From Dastarcus helophoroides (lineage: Eukaryota > Arthropoda > Insecta > Coleoptera > Bothrideridae), in contig CM053329.1 in NCBI GenBank assembly GCA_028583605.1, positions 31,768,992-31,832,991 of the forward strand: a DNA stretch of 64,000 bases. The letters are read 5' to 3'. Below are positions 30,276 to 42,200 of this stretch, one piece after another. Under the pieces are notes generated by a model. That model made no database searches. It saw only the letters and a program-made list of their open reading frames with translations, and had not been told where the DNA came from. The translations under genes were made by a program, and so were the position numbers. Positions within the stretch are counted from its first letter, which is position 1. Each line of letters opens with the position of its first letter.

Positions 30276-33200
30276 TTTTCTTATCTACTTCCATGGCTTC
30301 CAATCCTACTGTTGGAAAATTTACGCAGGGATTAAAATTTTTGTCCAAACTTACAGTATGCACTCTAAATTGGGTCTAAGAACAAACGACTTTTTTTAGA
30401 AATTCTGTAGAACTTAATAGCATTATGTATACCTTATCAATTTTGTGTTTCTTGTTGGTTTAATTCCCCAAATCCTCTACAAACTGCAGTAATGGCTTTA
30501 AATTCAGTGTTGAGACATTTACGCAAACATACAATGTGCACTTTAAATTGGCTTTAAGAAAAAACTCTGCATAGAAGGGACCTTCTGCACCCCCTCACAG
30601 CTGCGCCAGTGAAACGTTACGTCTGGGTAAAAAAACTTCACGTTTTGAACACAGTATATTTTATAAATTGTTAAATATAACAATATCACGTAAAAACAAT
30701 CATTTTAAATTTGTACTACAAAGTAACAATAATATATTTCGTATATGCTTTATATTTTTTATTTAAATTTATAAATTACATCAATATATCTATTTTAAAT
30801 ATTGTATAGGAATTCATAGGAATTATAATATACAATACTGTCTGTGATAATGGGGATATGCTACCAGATTTAAATCCCTATGCGATATTTAATAATTGAT
30901 AAACATTATTAGATATGAAATGATTAAAGTTACCAGAATCAGGCAAGTACATTTACAATTTTAGGCTAATGCATACACTATTTATTTAATTTTAAAAAAA
31001 GTACTCTCCTAATTTGGTAACTATGAAGATTGTGTTGTATAAAGAACGTATATCTCCTGCAGGCTAAACTAAAAGGATTATTTCAAGAGATTATTTCTTT
31101 CCTTAATACTATTTGCATTCCCCAAATAATCTTTGCTTATGTATGTCCTTGGCTACATATTATTAATTCAACTCATTTTGCTTCGTTTCTCATTGTCTGT
31201 GTTAACAAAGTGTTTAGAAGACACATACAGTGAAAATACTGTTCCAAAATGAGTGGCAAATATTTTTTACTACTCATAAGCGAATGCGTAACATTCCGGC
31301 GAAAAATTGATAAAATCTCTAAGATTAATGGTGTAGAATCACGCTAAAAGTAGAAAAGTTATCTAAGACCTTTTTAAAACGCTTATTTTTCGTTAGCTCC
31401 GCAGTAAATAATCGAACTTTATTGATATTTACTTCATTATAAATATCTTTAAAATGGTTTAAAAGCTCTACTTATTAGTTAATAACTACAAATATAATTT
31501 AAAAAATCAACAAAATCTTATAATTATGTTCTAAAAATTTGGTTTCTGCTTTGGAAACTTGTTGAATTAATTTTTACATGCGGTTCTATATTTTTATATG
31601 CATACTAATTCAAATCTAAACCATCGATATCAATAAAAACAATTCAATACTTATTAAGAAATTAGTTGTTAGAAATATATTGTATAAAAATAACTTTATG
31701 CAAGCAATATAGCAATATTAAAATAAATATCACAATTGATTTAGTTTTTAAAGCAATTTATTGAAGAGTTTGTACCCTGATAGTTATTAAAAATATTGAC
31801 TGTTTTTTAAATAAGCCGAAGCTGTATGGATAAAAAATTACCTTATCATATTTTATATTCTTTTTAAAAAACAAATTAATATTTCACTGCTAAACTAACA
31901 TTAATTTGTTTATTAATAAGACACGCTAAAATACGTGTTTACTGAGAGCACGTCCAGTTGATAACAAAAGCAATAACAAAACCAATAAACTAGTGCCTTT
32001 GCAACTTATACCTTAAATCGCAAGTTGCTTTTAACAACTAAAATGACTAGCTCATTCAAGCAGTAAATCTTTGAGATTTTCTAAAATTAAATGAAAATCT
32101 AGGCGAACTATAGCGCATAAGAATGTAATAAAAATTACTTGTGGATCGAAGGGGTATTTTCTATACATATAAAAATATTTTCCAACACAGGGTAATTCGT
32201 ATTATATTTCTAGTATTCTAAGATGCCAGAAAGATGCTAATTTTTTCGTTCCTTTTAAAAATGTTTGATTTAAAAAATGAATAAAATTAACTAATTCGGG
32301 AAATTACTGTGGTGATCGCACTATATCCCAGATGTCCAGCATCAGTGGGATGCGTATAAGCAGAGAATAAAAATTAAGATTTAAAGTACGCACTAGTCGT
32401 GTGGGAAAACTAAACGTATTAACTACGATTTTATGTTTCATGTCGCCAATACGTTTTCGCAGCAGAATACAATTCTGTGTTACTTTTCACAAAAATATTA
32501 TTTGCAACTTTGTTTAATCAAAATGTAAACCCTGTGACTGATTGGACTGAGGGTTTGAGTTGAGGTTTACCGTCTGTACCAACCTGATGACAGCAATACG
32601 TACTAATTTAAGAAAAACTGTGTATGAGAGAATTCAAATTTTTTTCAAATAGAGTTTTTTCCAGAATTGCCTAAAGTGTTGACCTTGTTTTAAATGAAAT
32701 TTGAAAATTTTCTAGGTCTTTATAGCTTTGTTGACTTGTCTGTTGAAAATTTTAATTAATTTCCAAATCTCAAAATTTCCATTTTTTCTCTTAAAGTGAG
32801 TGTTATTCATCTTTTTTTTTGGATTTTTATCGTAAAATGATTTATCCTAGTAATTTATATCAATTTTAATTTTTTAACTTTAATTTAATTCTTGCTTTTA
32901 CAAAACTTTAACCATTTTTTTAAAATTTATATTTTCAGATTTTACCTATTTTCCTGAAAATTGCTACCTTAAACACGGACTTAGTGCTCGATTTCTCTGT
33001 CAAAATTTTAAAGAATCTTTATTTTTAAAAAATTAGGTTTTGTTTGGGAATCTTCGACTTCTTTAGATTTAAACTTTTTTTTCAAAATTTCGATTGTAAA
33101 CTCGAAACTTCGATTTTCAAAATTTTGGTACCTTATCTCGACTTTAATATTGAAATCTTAACATTTTTCTCTGGAGATTCGACCGTCAATTCGCTTTTAT

Positions 33201-33304
33201 ATTATAAATTTTGATTTTATTCTGAAATTTGTATTTTTCTAGTACATAATTATGGCTTTGTTTCAAAATTCATTTTTTCAACTTGTATAATTTTTTTTTG
33301 GGGA
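30276..33304. other. AT-rich intergenic stretch, then T-rich repeat; no gene seen
   Basis: 30300-30400 and 30490-30570 share a diverged repeat (ATTTACGCA, GTGCACTTTAAATTGG-like words). From 30600 to 32600 the sequence is AT-rich without transposon ends. A minus-strand patch near 32310-32370 (PLMLDIWDIVR) looks slightly coding-like but lacks clean splice sites. From about 32630 the T-rich mosaic returns. Confidence 0.45.
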
Positions 33305-33446
33305 GGAATGGACTGGCCCTTGGTTATATTTAAAAATTGATACACAAATCATTTCCTTGAAACCAAGAAATATTAAAAAACACAGCAACTGTTGCTGTGT
33401 TTTTTAAATCTTTCTTGGTTTCAGGGGACAAGATTTGTGTATCAAC
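33305..33446. mobile_element. Miniature Penelope-derived foldback
   Basis: Left arm (minus orientation) begins GGAATGGACTGGCCCTTGG and runs through CCTTGAAACCAAGAAATATT. It meets its complement at AACACAGCAAC|TGTTGCTGTG, and the right arm runs to GGGGACAAGATTTGTG. The outer left end has the complete Penelope terminus and the right arm stops short of it. No clear target duplication was found. Confidence 0.75.
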
Positions 33447-34131
33447 TAGTCTCTGGTATCAACTTTTATTCTCTTTTATTAATTTCTAAGTTCTAAAATT
33501 ACAAATTTAAGACGTTAATTTTTAAATGTCGACTTTTTTCCCAAACTTTATTTGAAAAAAATATGTCTCCTTTCCTAAATTTACCCCTTTTTATTTATAC
33601 TTTTTTTCCTAAAATTTCTATTGATATTGTTACCAGGTTTTTACTTTTCATGCAAGGCTTTAATCATGACCTTGCTTGCCAATTTTGCAATATCTCCCAC
33701 AGCAGCTTTTTGGTTGCAATCAACCAATAACTAAGGTTGTTAAGAATCTTTTGAGTATAATAATTTAAACAAATCATATACACTTCATTTTGAAAAAGAA
33801 CGAATTATTGATGACAGTTAAATACACTTTTCTTTTGTGGTACTTTAAAATATATGTATATTAGTACTTCTTTTAAAGAATATTGATAACATTTTATATT
33901 ATTTTTCGCTAAGCCATTAAAATCGTTCAACGTAATATCTAAGCTTACTAAATTATAAGGATTCAAAACGGTAGAATCTATTACAAAAGTGCTTATTATA
34001 TCTATTTACAATGTAGAAAAAATTATTCAATAGCGAATTCAAACAGAGTTGAATGGCCCACAAATTACTGTGACTTACTTTAAAAATATACCGTTATCAC
34101 TGATGCACTATCTGCCCTATTAATCTACAAA
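33447..34131. other. Downstream flank of PLC-epsilon
   Basis: T-rich mosaic to about 33650, then ordinary AT-rich sequence up to the PLC-epsilon stop codon. I see no transposon, gene or convincing poly(A) signal. Confidence 0.45.
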
Positions 34132-36269
34132 TCATGACTTCCATTCTTTAAACTTACGCAAAGAAACCTTTTTTAACCGCGACACTGTTGCCATAAGGTC
34201 CGATTCTTTGTTCTCTTCGTCGCTTAAAGTTTCCCCCTCAGAATGCACCTCTCTTTGAATTTGGGGTTTTTGTTGAGCAGCACTTCGAGTTACTGTCTTT
34301 GTCGGACACCAGTTTGGATTTTTGAGCCAACCGACGCGAGAGATCCTCGTTGCCGCTTTTGCTCTTCCATTTTGATGTTGTCGGGTCGCTTAGAGCCACT
34401 TGAACTGGGGCTTTGATGCTGTTGGTGGCGACGTTGCGGGCTACGCTGAAACCTCTGCTTATTCGGTCTAGAGTTGCTAGTCTGAGACTGGAGGTAATGC
34501 GATTTTTTCGCAGGGATGTCGGGGTTGCATTAGCTCGTTCTTGCATTATGAATCTACCAAGGGTTTGCCAATTTGATTGGGCGCTGTATACGTTTTCCAT
34601 GTCCGCTAGGGCGCGCTGTTGGATGTTGTGGCTGCTTCCGCCCCATTCCAGTTCTTCTACTAGAACGAACTTCATAGAGTCTTCTAGTCGTCTGGCTTTA
34701 ACTAGCGCTTGGGCCAAAACGTGTTGGGCGTTGGCATTTAATGGGACTTTGAGGATTGCGTATGGAATTTCGGGGGAGAACGTTGTAGATACACACGAGG
34801 AAAGTGTCGTTTTCCTCCCAAGCGTTCGAGGGTGCCCCATCTGATTTTCTCGCTTCTCGTTCTCTATTTGCTACACTTCGTATGGAAGATAACCACGCTC
34901 TACTACTTGGGTCGTTACCCATTCTTTTGAGAATAAATCTACCTTCGCCTTTCCACTGCGATTGGGCTTGCAAAGGGCGCTCGTGTAAGTCTAATATTCT
35001 TTGCGTCGCTGGTAAATTGTGATCTTTCTTTTCCCAACCCCTCGCAACTTCTTCAACTAGAATATAGTCGTTAACTTTCTCAATTGGTATATTGGCTTTC
35101 TGAAGACATAAAAGTAGGACATCTTGAGTTGAACTCTCTTGCGTTATCTTCAAAATCGTATAAGGTTCCTCGGCGACGACACCATAGACCATTAGGAAAA
35201 ACATGCGTCGTTTCACACACAATGGTGTCCCAGAAATACCCAAATAAGTGCCTTCGGTCTTTTCAGTTTTCGCTTCAACTTCCGTTGATGGTCTCTCAAG
35301 TATATCCCTGGATTCAGTATTTTCCAAACTCTCTTCCTCTACTCGGGAATAAATAAAAAGCGTCGACATATTCAAACACTTATTCTGTGGCGAACGCAAC
35401 CTCAAATGTCGATAACCAGGTCTGAGACATTTCAAAGGTAAAATCCTATGTGCCAATATGTGATTAGTAGTGGCATCCAAGACTGTGAAACGAAGAAAGG
35501 CCAACTCGTGAAACATTACTCGAAAGTTGAAAGTGTCGTTCCATATTGGATTAAGAGAATTCTTCTGAATAACTTTAGTCTTCTGTTTATTGCAATCCAC
35601 CGGTATACCGATAATTTCAATTTCAACGCAAGTGCTCAAGTTCACATTGTTAGGGCAAACAGTACTGCCCCGAAACGATATTGATCACAATTTGCGATGA
35701 ATGAAGGCCATCGAATTGCTTATCCCACGGGTTAAACCGACGGTACATCACGTGACTTCGGTCCCACATCACGTTGGGCTTGCTAACGAATCCGCACTTT
35801 CCGTTAGTTTCGAACATCGCAGTGTTCAGATGCATCGCTATATCATCAGTTTGGTAGTTCAGCGCCGCCATTTGTATTCCGAACGACCAAAATATAACCG
35901 GATTAAAATTCGAGGAATCGATTCTCATACCGGCCGGATAAGTCCTCATTAGCTTGCGTTTGAGTGTGCGCCACTAAAGCAAGAGGTTGTTTCCTGCACA
36001 AGTTTTTTAGCTGTATTCTCGTTGATGGAAGAGCACTGGTAACAAGGCAAGTGAATATTGGGTCTAACTTGCTTCACAGCGTCACTCTCGAAAACAGTAG
36101 CGTCGGAATCGCTAGTCACAGCACCACCCCCGGAAGAGGTACTAACGTTCGAAGTCGAACTACTTCCTGTCGTAACTACGGAACTGCCCGAGCTCGATAA
36201 ACACGCTCGTTGTCGCTGTTTGACTGAACTACTGGGGCTGATGGTGTTCAGTCCGCGGAATTTTATCGC
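34132..36269 (-). CDS. PLCE1: PLC-epsilon last exon: PLC-Y, C2, RA1, RA2
   Basis: Starts at AIKFRGLNT of the Y domain, with a serine-rich insert ([14 protein letters not shown]) inside. Then come [39 protein letters not shown]2 ([27 protein letters not shown]), RA1 ([18 protein letters not shown]) and RA2 ([16 protein letters not shown]). The tail [19 protein letters not shown] runs to the stop. Extra single bases are placed near 35985 (CTT+G+TGC), 35952 (CAA+G+CTA), 35655 (TAC+T+GTT), 34788 (GT+T+CTCC) and 34296 (AAA+G+ACA). The apparent stop at 34238 is out of frame. Opposite-strand open frames here are shadows. Confidence 0.88.
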
Positions 36270-39200
36270 CTGGAACAGATGATGAGATCCTGGGGTGGAT
36301 TTTTGGGTTAAATATATCGGTAGGTCACCAACCTGGACGTAAACGACCATGTCGGAGAGTTCTTTGGATATTTGGCTGCTGCGTTTCTTCAGTTTGTCTT
36401 CCGCCGCGGCCCGTTTGGTTGAACTGGTCTTGGCTACTGCGTGCGGAACGCCATAGGGTCTGGGGGATTCGTTCGAAAGAATCCCGTGCATGGTTTTCTC
36501 TGAAAGAATGATCTTTGAACTACAAATTTTAGAAGTGTTTGGAAAAATTTAGTAGAAGGTCTGTGGACCTTTGAAACCACGACTATAAAGGTGTTTTTTG
36601 ATATTTTTACCAAGCTACCATAGCAAACAACAAATAAGATTACTTTAACTGGTGTACAACTATTTTTGAGTAATACAAGTGATATTATATGTTATAAACT
36701 TTGTAAACCTTTTTTTACCAACTTTGTTTTGAAAAATAATTAACGTTAAAGTCTTTTTTTTCTGGAATGGTTTGCCCCTTGGTTATCTTCAAAAATTGAT
36801 ATACAAATCTTGACCCTAAAATCAAGAAAGATGAAAAACACAACTTGGCTGAGGAAACGCATTAGAGCAAGTCTTGTCGTGTGTTTTAATCTTTCTTGGT
36901 TTCAGGGAACAAGATTTGTATATCAGTTACTAAAGTCTTTGTATTGAGTCTATATTTAAAAAATCAGACATAATGTCGAAAAAAGTTTATGAAATACTCT
37001 CTTATAAAGTTATTTTCGACTACAGTGCAGCTCAACATCCTTAAAATAAATAAAGTTTTAGAAGATGATGACCTTGGTTTCGAAAAAAACCTTCATGATA
37101 TTTGAAGATAATAGGAATCGCACCTTAATTCTAAAAAAAAACATAAATAAAATAATATGAACTGTGTACCTTAGAACCTTCAAAATCTCAGAGATTTTAT
37201 TTAGTTCAAAAAAATTCGAATAGTTGATCCGAAAAAAGTTAAATAAGTTAAAATATTCAAGAGCTTACCATCGATATTATCCTCGTCGTCTTCTTCATCG
37301 TAATCTTCATCGCTATAATCGTCGTTAAAGGAACTGCTGCTTGTGTTACTTATTATTGAACTTGTTCTTCCGGGCACTGAATGTCTCATTCCCGAACTTG
37401 GTCTATTAAAACGAATACACAGATATAAAAAGTTTGATAAAAAGCCCGTTCATAAAATAAGTGCCTCAAAAATTTACCTTATTGGCGTAGACATAGCAAA
37501 ACTTAATGGCTGAGGCACTTCTACTAATAATTTCTTATTTTTAATTAAAATTCTGTATTTCAATTGTTCAGGTGAAGGCAACATCGGTTCATCACTGTAA
37601 TCGGATTCAAACAAAAAACTTGTCACCAGTTTCTCCCCAAATGTTCTCTAAAATTAATTAAACTTGTGATATACATTATGCTACTCATTAGAGAGCATTT
37701 ACCTGAAATATGTGAGCCATCCTGCTTTGTTGCTGTAACGAGCAATGGTTTTCTATGGAAAGTATAACGGGGTAACTGGAGGTAACGAAAGCGTTCTTTT
37801 CGATGCTTTCCACGACCGAATTGAATGGGATTTTAGTTGTAAACGTGTGTCCCGTGATATATCATTGGATAGCCGTCATCGCCATCCCAACAGTCCAGCT
37901 CGACGCATCTGCACCCTGTCAGGAGAACTTGACTGTAAAGCTCAACCGATGATTCTCCTTTCAACTGGTGTCCCGTAAGATATGTGTTGTGGGATGATGC
38001 GATGTAATATGTGGACATTGGTCGGTTCATTTCTTGCTCATTGGGAGCTTGTTGTTCATTTATAAAAGCGTAATTGTCTTTGTCCATTAAATATCGAGCG
38101 AAACCCTCGAATGACAAACAGTTGAGTGAACGGAGTGTTGCATCAGGTTCATGCCTCTGAAACAAAACTACATTTTGCAAGGCAATCTATAACATTATTG
38201 CAAATAACTACACTTTAATAAATTCAACAATATTTCAATACACTTCCAAACCAATAACTTGCATTGTCTTCAACTTTTAAGCTCTACTGCACATCTACTA
38301 TTGCCATGTTGACTTTCTGTAATGCACCTACCCACTCACCAGATTCTATAGTGTTCTTCTTTGGAAATACGACTGTTTTATGAATAATTTATTTTAAAAG
38401 ACTTAGTGAATATTTAACGTGTTGTGCTTTTACAGTAATTGCAGGTTTTGTGTCAAGATGCCCTATTAAGTTGCTTACTAATATTGTCCAGTTAGGCACG
38501 CTTTATACTAGCATCGCCCTCAATGCATAATAGGCTTATCCCCGATTGGTTTGTATTTAAAGGAGATTGGGGACAAATTTTAGGCACATAAAATTAAATT
38601 TAAAATGTAGCTCCGGATATAAATACAATTTCCTAAATGAAACTGTCGTTCACAAAATATATCGTGTCAGTCATTACAAGTAGGTTGAGTGGTCAATTTA
38701 TCCATATTGTTCAGGTTTTGGTGGTCTGCTAGCGTCACTAATAACAATACAACAGTAATGTAATATGAATGGACTTCTCTGCCCTTAATACACTTTTTTC
38801 TTTACTAACAATAAGATGTCCTTCATGCAAGAGTCATCCACTTACATCCTCACATTTATCTGGATAGAAAAAAAAACTGTAAACGGAAGGTGAATTATAA
38901 GACAAATATCCTAGTCTCTAAGTGAGTAATGTACAAGTTCTTTACGATATTTAACTTCTTTTTTTCTAAAAATTATTACAAAAATTCGATTTTATTACAC
39001 CATATGAAAGTTTAGGTCCTTCTGATTAATTTGGGGTGTAATATGTAACCAAAATGTTGATGTAAACCAAACAAAGCATAAATTCGAAATTCCCATTTCA
39101 ATTTGTTTTTTTTTTCGATTTTTCTCCAAGAATCTCCGCACCAACACTTCACATGCTAAAGTTAAAATTTCGAAAAAGAGCCCAACGCTTCTAGAGTTCT

Positions 39201-42200
39201 ACAGTTCTGAAATAGAGTCGTGTAGGCTTTTACACCTTTCATCACTGCGACCCATTAGGATCTTTTGGGCAGACTCTAATTTTTTGTCCAAGATATTTGG
39301 ACTTTTTACATAGTTTATTATCTTTTTAGGAACTATTGGGGTGTAATGGTCACTCTCAGAGCTCTAGTTAAAAAACCAAAAGTTGTAGGCCAATTTGGTT
39401 AGCAAATATCGATTTTGCTTCTTAAAGGTTACCAGATTAGGATACATTTTCTTATCTTCTAAACAAAAATGTGATTGCTATCAACGGGAGACACTCAAAA
39501 TGGTAAATCATCCAAAGTGACTTCGACCATTGCGCGGCTTGTAGCTTGAAAGCGATAAATTCTAAGTTAATCTAGTTAGTACATATTGCTTTTACGTTTG
39601 GCAGCTGATCATAAAAAATACCTTTTTTAACGTCTTGATTTGAAATGTGCCCGCTATGGAAGGGAGAGGCTATTAAAACTCAAATTGTCGATCACTCTTA
39701 GAGCTTTAGTTAAAAAATCACAAGCTTAAGACCAATTTGATTAGCAAATATCGATTTCGCTTCTCAGAATTGACTTGAATAGATATATCTTTTTATTTTC
39801 TAGTCAAAAATGTGGCTGCTATCAAAAGAAGAGACACTCAAAACGTTAAATGCTCCAAAGCGATTTCGATCATTGCGATAGTTGTAGCTTGAAGACGATA
39901 AGTTCTAAGAGCGAATGTGGTTAGTAAATATGGATTTAGCGTTTAAAATGTGACTATAAAAAATACGTTTATTAACTTCTTAATTCGAAAAGTGCCCGCT
40001 GTAGAAGGGAAGACAGTTAAAAACTCAAATTATCGAGGTTGATTTTTGATCACTCTGAAAGCTCTCGTTAAGGGCCAACGAGTTATATACCAATTTTGTT
40101 AGCAAATAATGATTTGGTTTTCTAAAATTAACTAAAATAAATACATTTTCTTATTTCTTATTTAAAAATGTGACTGCTATCAAAGGGAGAAACACGTGAA
40201 AGCTTAAATCGTCCAAAGCGATTTTGATCCTTGCGCGCTCTGTAGCTTGAAAATAACATCTAAGCCAATTTAGTTAGCAAATAATAATTTTACGTTTAAA
40301 ATTTAACCATAGTAAAAATGCTTTTTATTTAATTAATAAAAAATGTGACTGCTACAAAAGGGTACTTGAAGACTCAAATCATCAAAAGTCATTTTGACCA
40401 TTCTGAAGGCCCTACCTGAAAAACAACAAATAGTACCCCAATCTGATTATCAAATATTAATTCTCCTTTTTATATTAATCCATCGCTAATACCATGTTTT
40501 ATTTCCTAATCCAAAATGTGACTCCTGTGGAAGGGAGAGACACTTGAGTAAAAAAATTAAATAAACAAAGGTGATTTTGCTCACTCTGTGAGCTTTATTT
40601 AAAAAACCACAAGTTGTACGCCAATTTAATTATCAAATATCAATTTTCCTTTTTAAATTTAATCAGATAAAATATATTTTTCAATTTGCTAGTTAAAAAT
40701 GTGGCTGCTATCAAAGGGAGAGACACTAAAAAGTTAAAATATCTAAAGTGATTTTGACTACTAGGGGGGGGTGTAGCTTGAAAACGATAAACTCCAAGCC
40801 AATTTGATTAGCAAATGAAGCTTCTAAGTTGAAAATTTGATGATAATAGATAACTTTTTTAATTCTTTAATTCAAAATATGACCGCTATGAAAGGGAGAG
40901 AAGCTTGAAAACTCTAATCATCAAAAGTGATTTTGACCATTCCTAAGGCTCCACCTCAGAAACGGCAAATTATATCCTAATTTGTTTATCAACTGTCGAT
41001 TTTGCTTTTAAAAGTTAACCGGTATTAATACCGACCTTAATTACCTAATTCAAAATGTGAATACTGTGGAAGGGAGAGACACTTGAAAAATTACATCATC
41101 AAAAGTGATTTTGAGCACTTTGAGAGGTCTAATTAAGAAACCACAAATTATAAACCAATTTGGTGAGCAAATATCAATTTTGCTTGTCAAAAATTGATCG
41201 AAATAGATACATTTTCTTATTTTCCAGTCAAAAATGTGACTTCTATCAAGGGGAGAGACATTCAAAACGTTAAATCGCACATAGTGGTTTTAACCATTAG
41301 GCGGGCTGTAGCGTGAAAACAATAAATTCCTAGCCAACTTAATTAACAAATATCAATTTTACGTTTAAAACTTGACCAAAGTAGGTATCTCTTTTAATTT
41401 CTTAATTTAAAATGTGACCACTAGGAAAGGGAGAGACACTTGAAAACTCAATTCATGAAAACGCATTTTGATAATTCTGAAGGCTCTAATGGAGAAACGA
41501 CAAATAATATCTTCATCTAGTTACCAAATATAGATTCTGTTTTTTAAAATTATTCATTGTTTATAAATTTGTGATTCCTGAATCTAAAATGTGACTGCTA
41601 TTCAAGGGAGAGACGCTTAAAATCTCAAATTGTCCAAAGTGATTTTGACTATTGCGCGAACTGTAGTTTGAAAAGAGCGAGTCATGTATAAGTTCCTTAC
41701 GATATTCAACCTTCTTTTTTTCTAAAAATTATTACAAAAATTCTATTTTATTACACCATATGAAAGTTAAGGTCTTTTTGATTCATTTGGGGTGTAATAT
41801 GTAAGAAAAATGTTGATGTAAACCAAACAAAGCATACACTCCAAATTTCTATTTCAATTGGTTTTTTTTTTCTGTTTTTTTACTCACTTTACATTCTAAA
41901 GTCAAAATTTCATAAAACAGCCCAACGCTTCTACAGTTCTACGGTTCTGAAATAGAGTCATATAGTTTGATGGAACGGACTGGTCCTTGGTTATCTTCAA
42001 AAATTGAAACACAGAACTTGTCCCCTGAAACCAAGAAAAATTAAAAAACACAACAAAGGTTGCTCTAACGCGTTTCGACAGCCAAGCTGTCATCTTCAGA
42101 GAGAAACTAACATCTAATCTTAAAATTAACCCTTATATACTAAGAATATTCACTTCGTGCGTGATCGGCCGCACCCGAACGCGCATCCAATCATACACGT

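Noticed and set aside
32300..32610. Possible 5' exons of the unrecognised gene (PLMLDIWDIVR; YVLLSSGWYRR)
   Set aside because: Short coding-like patches, but donor/acceptor pairs and phases could not be made to fit.
34238..34240. Stop codon of PLC-epsilon at 34238
   Set aside because: Lies in the wrong frame after a +1 insertion; the conserved-looking tail continues to TGA at 34132.
34413..36282. Plus-strand open frames across the PLC-epsilon last exon
   Set aside because: Shadows of the minus-strand C2, RA and Y coding sequence.
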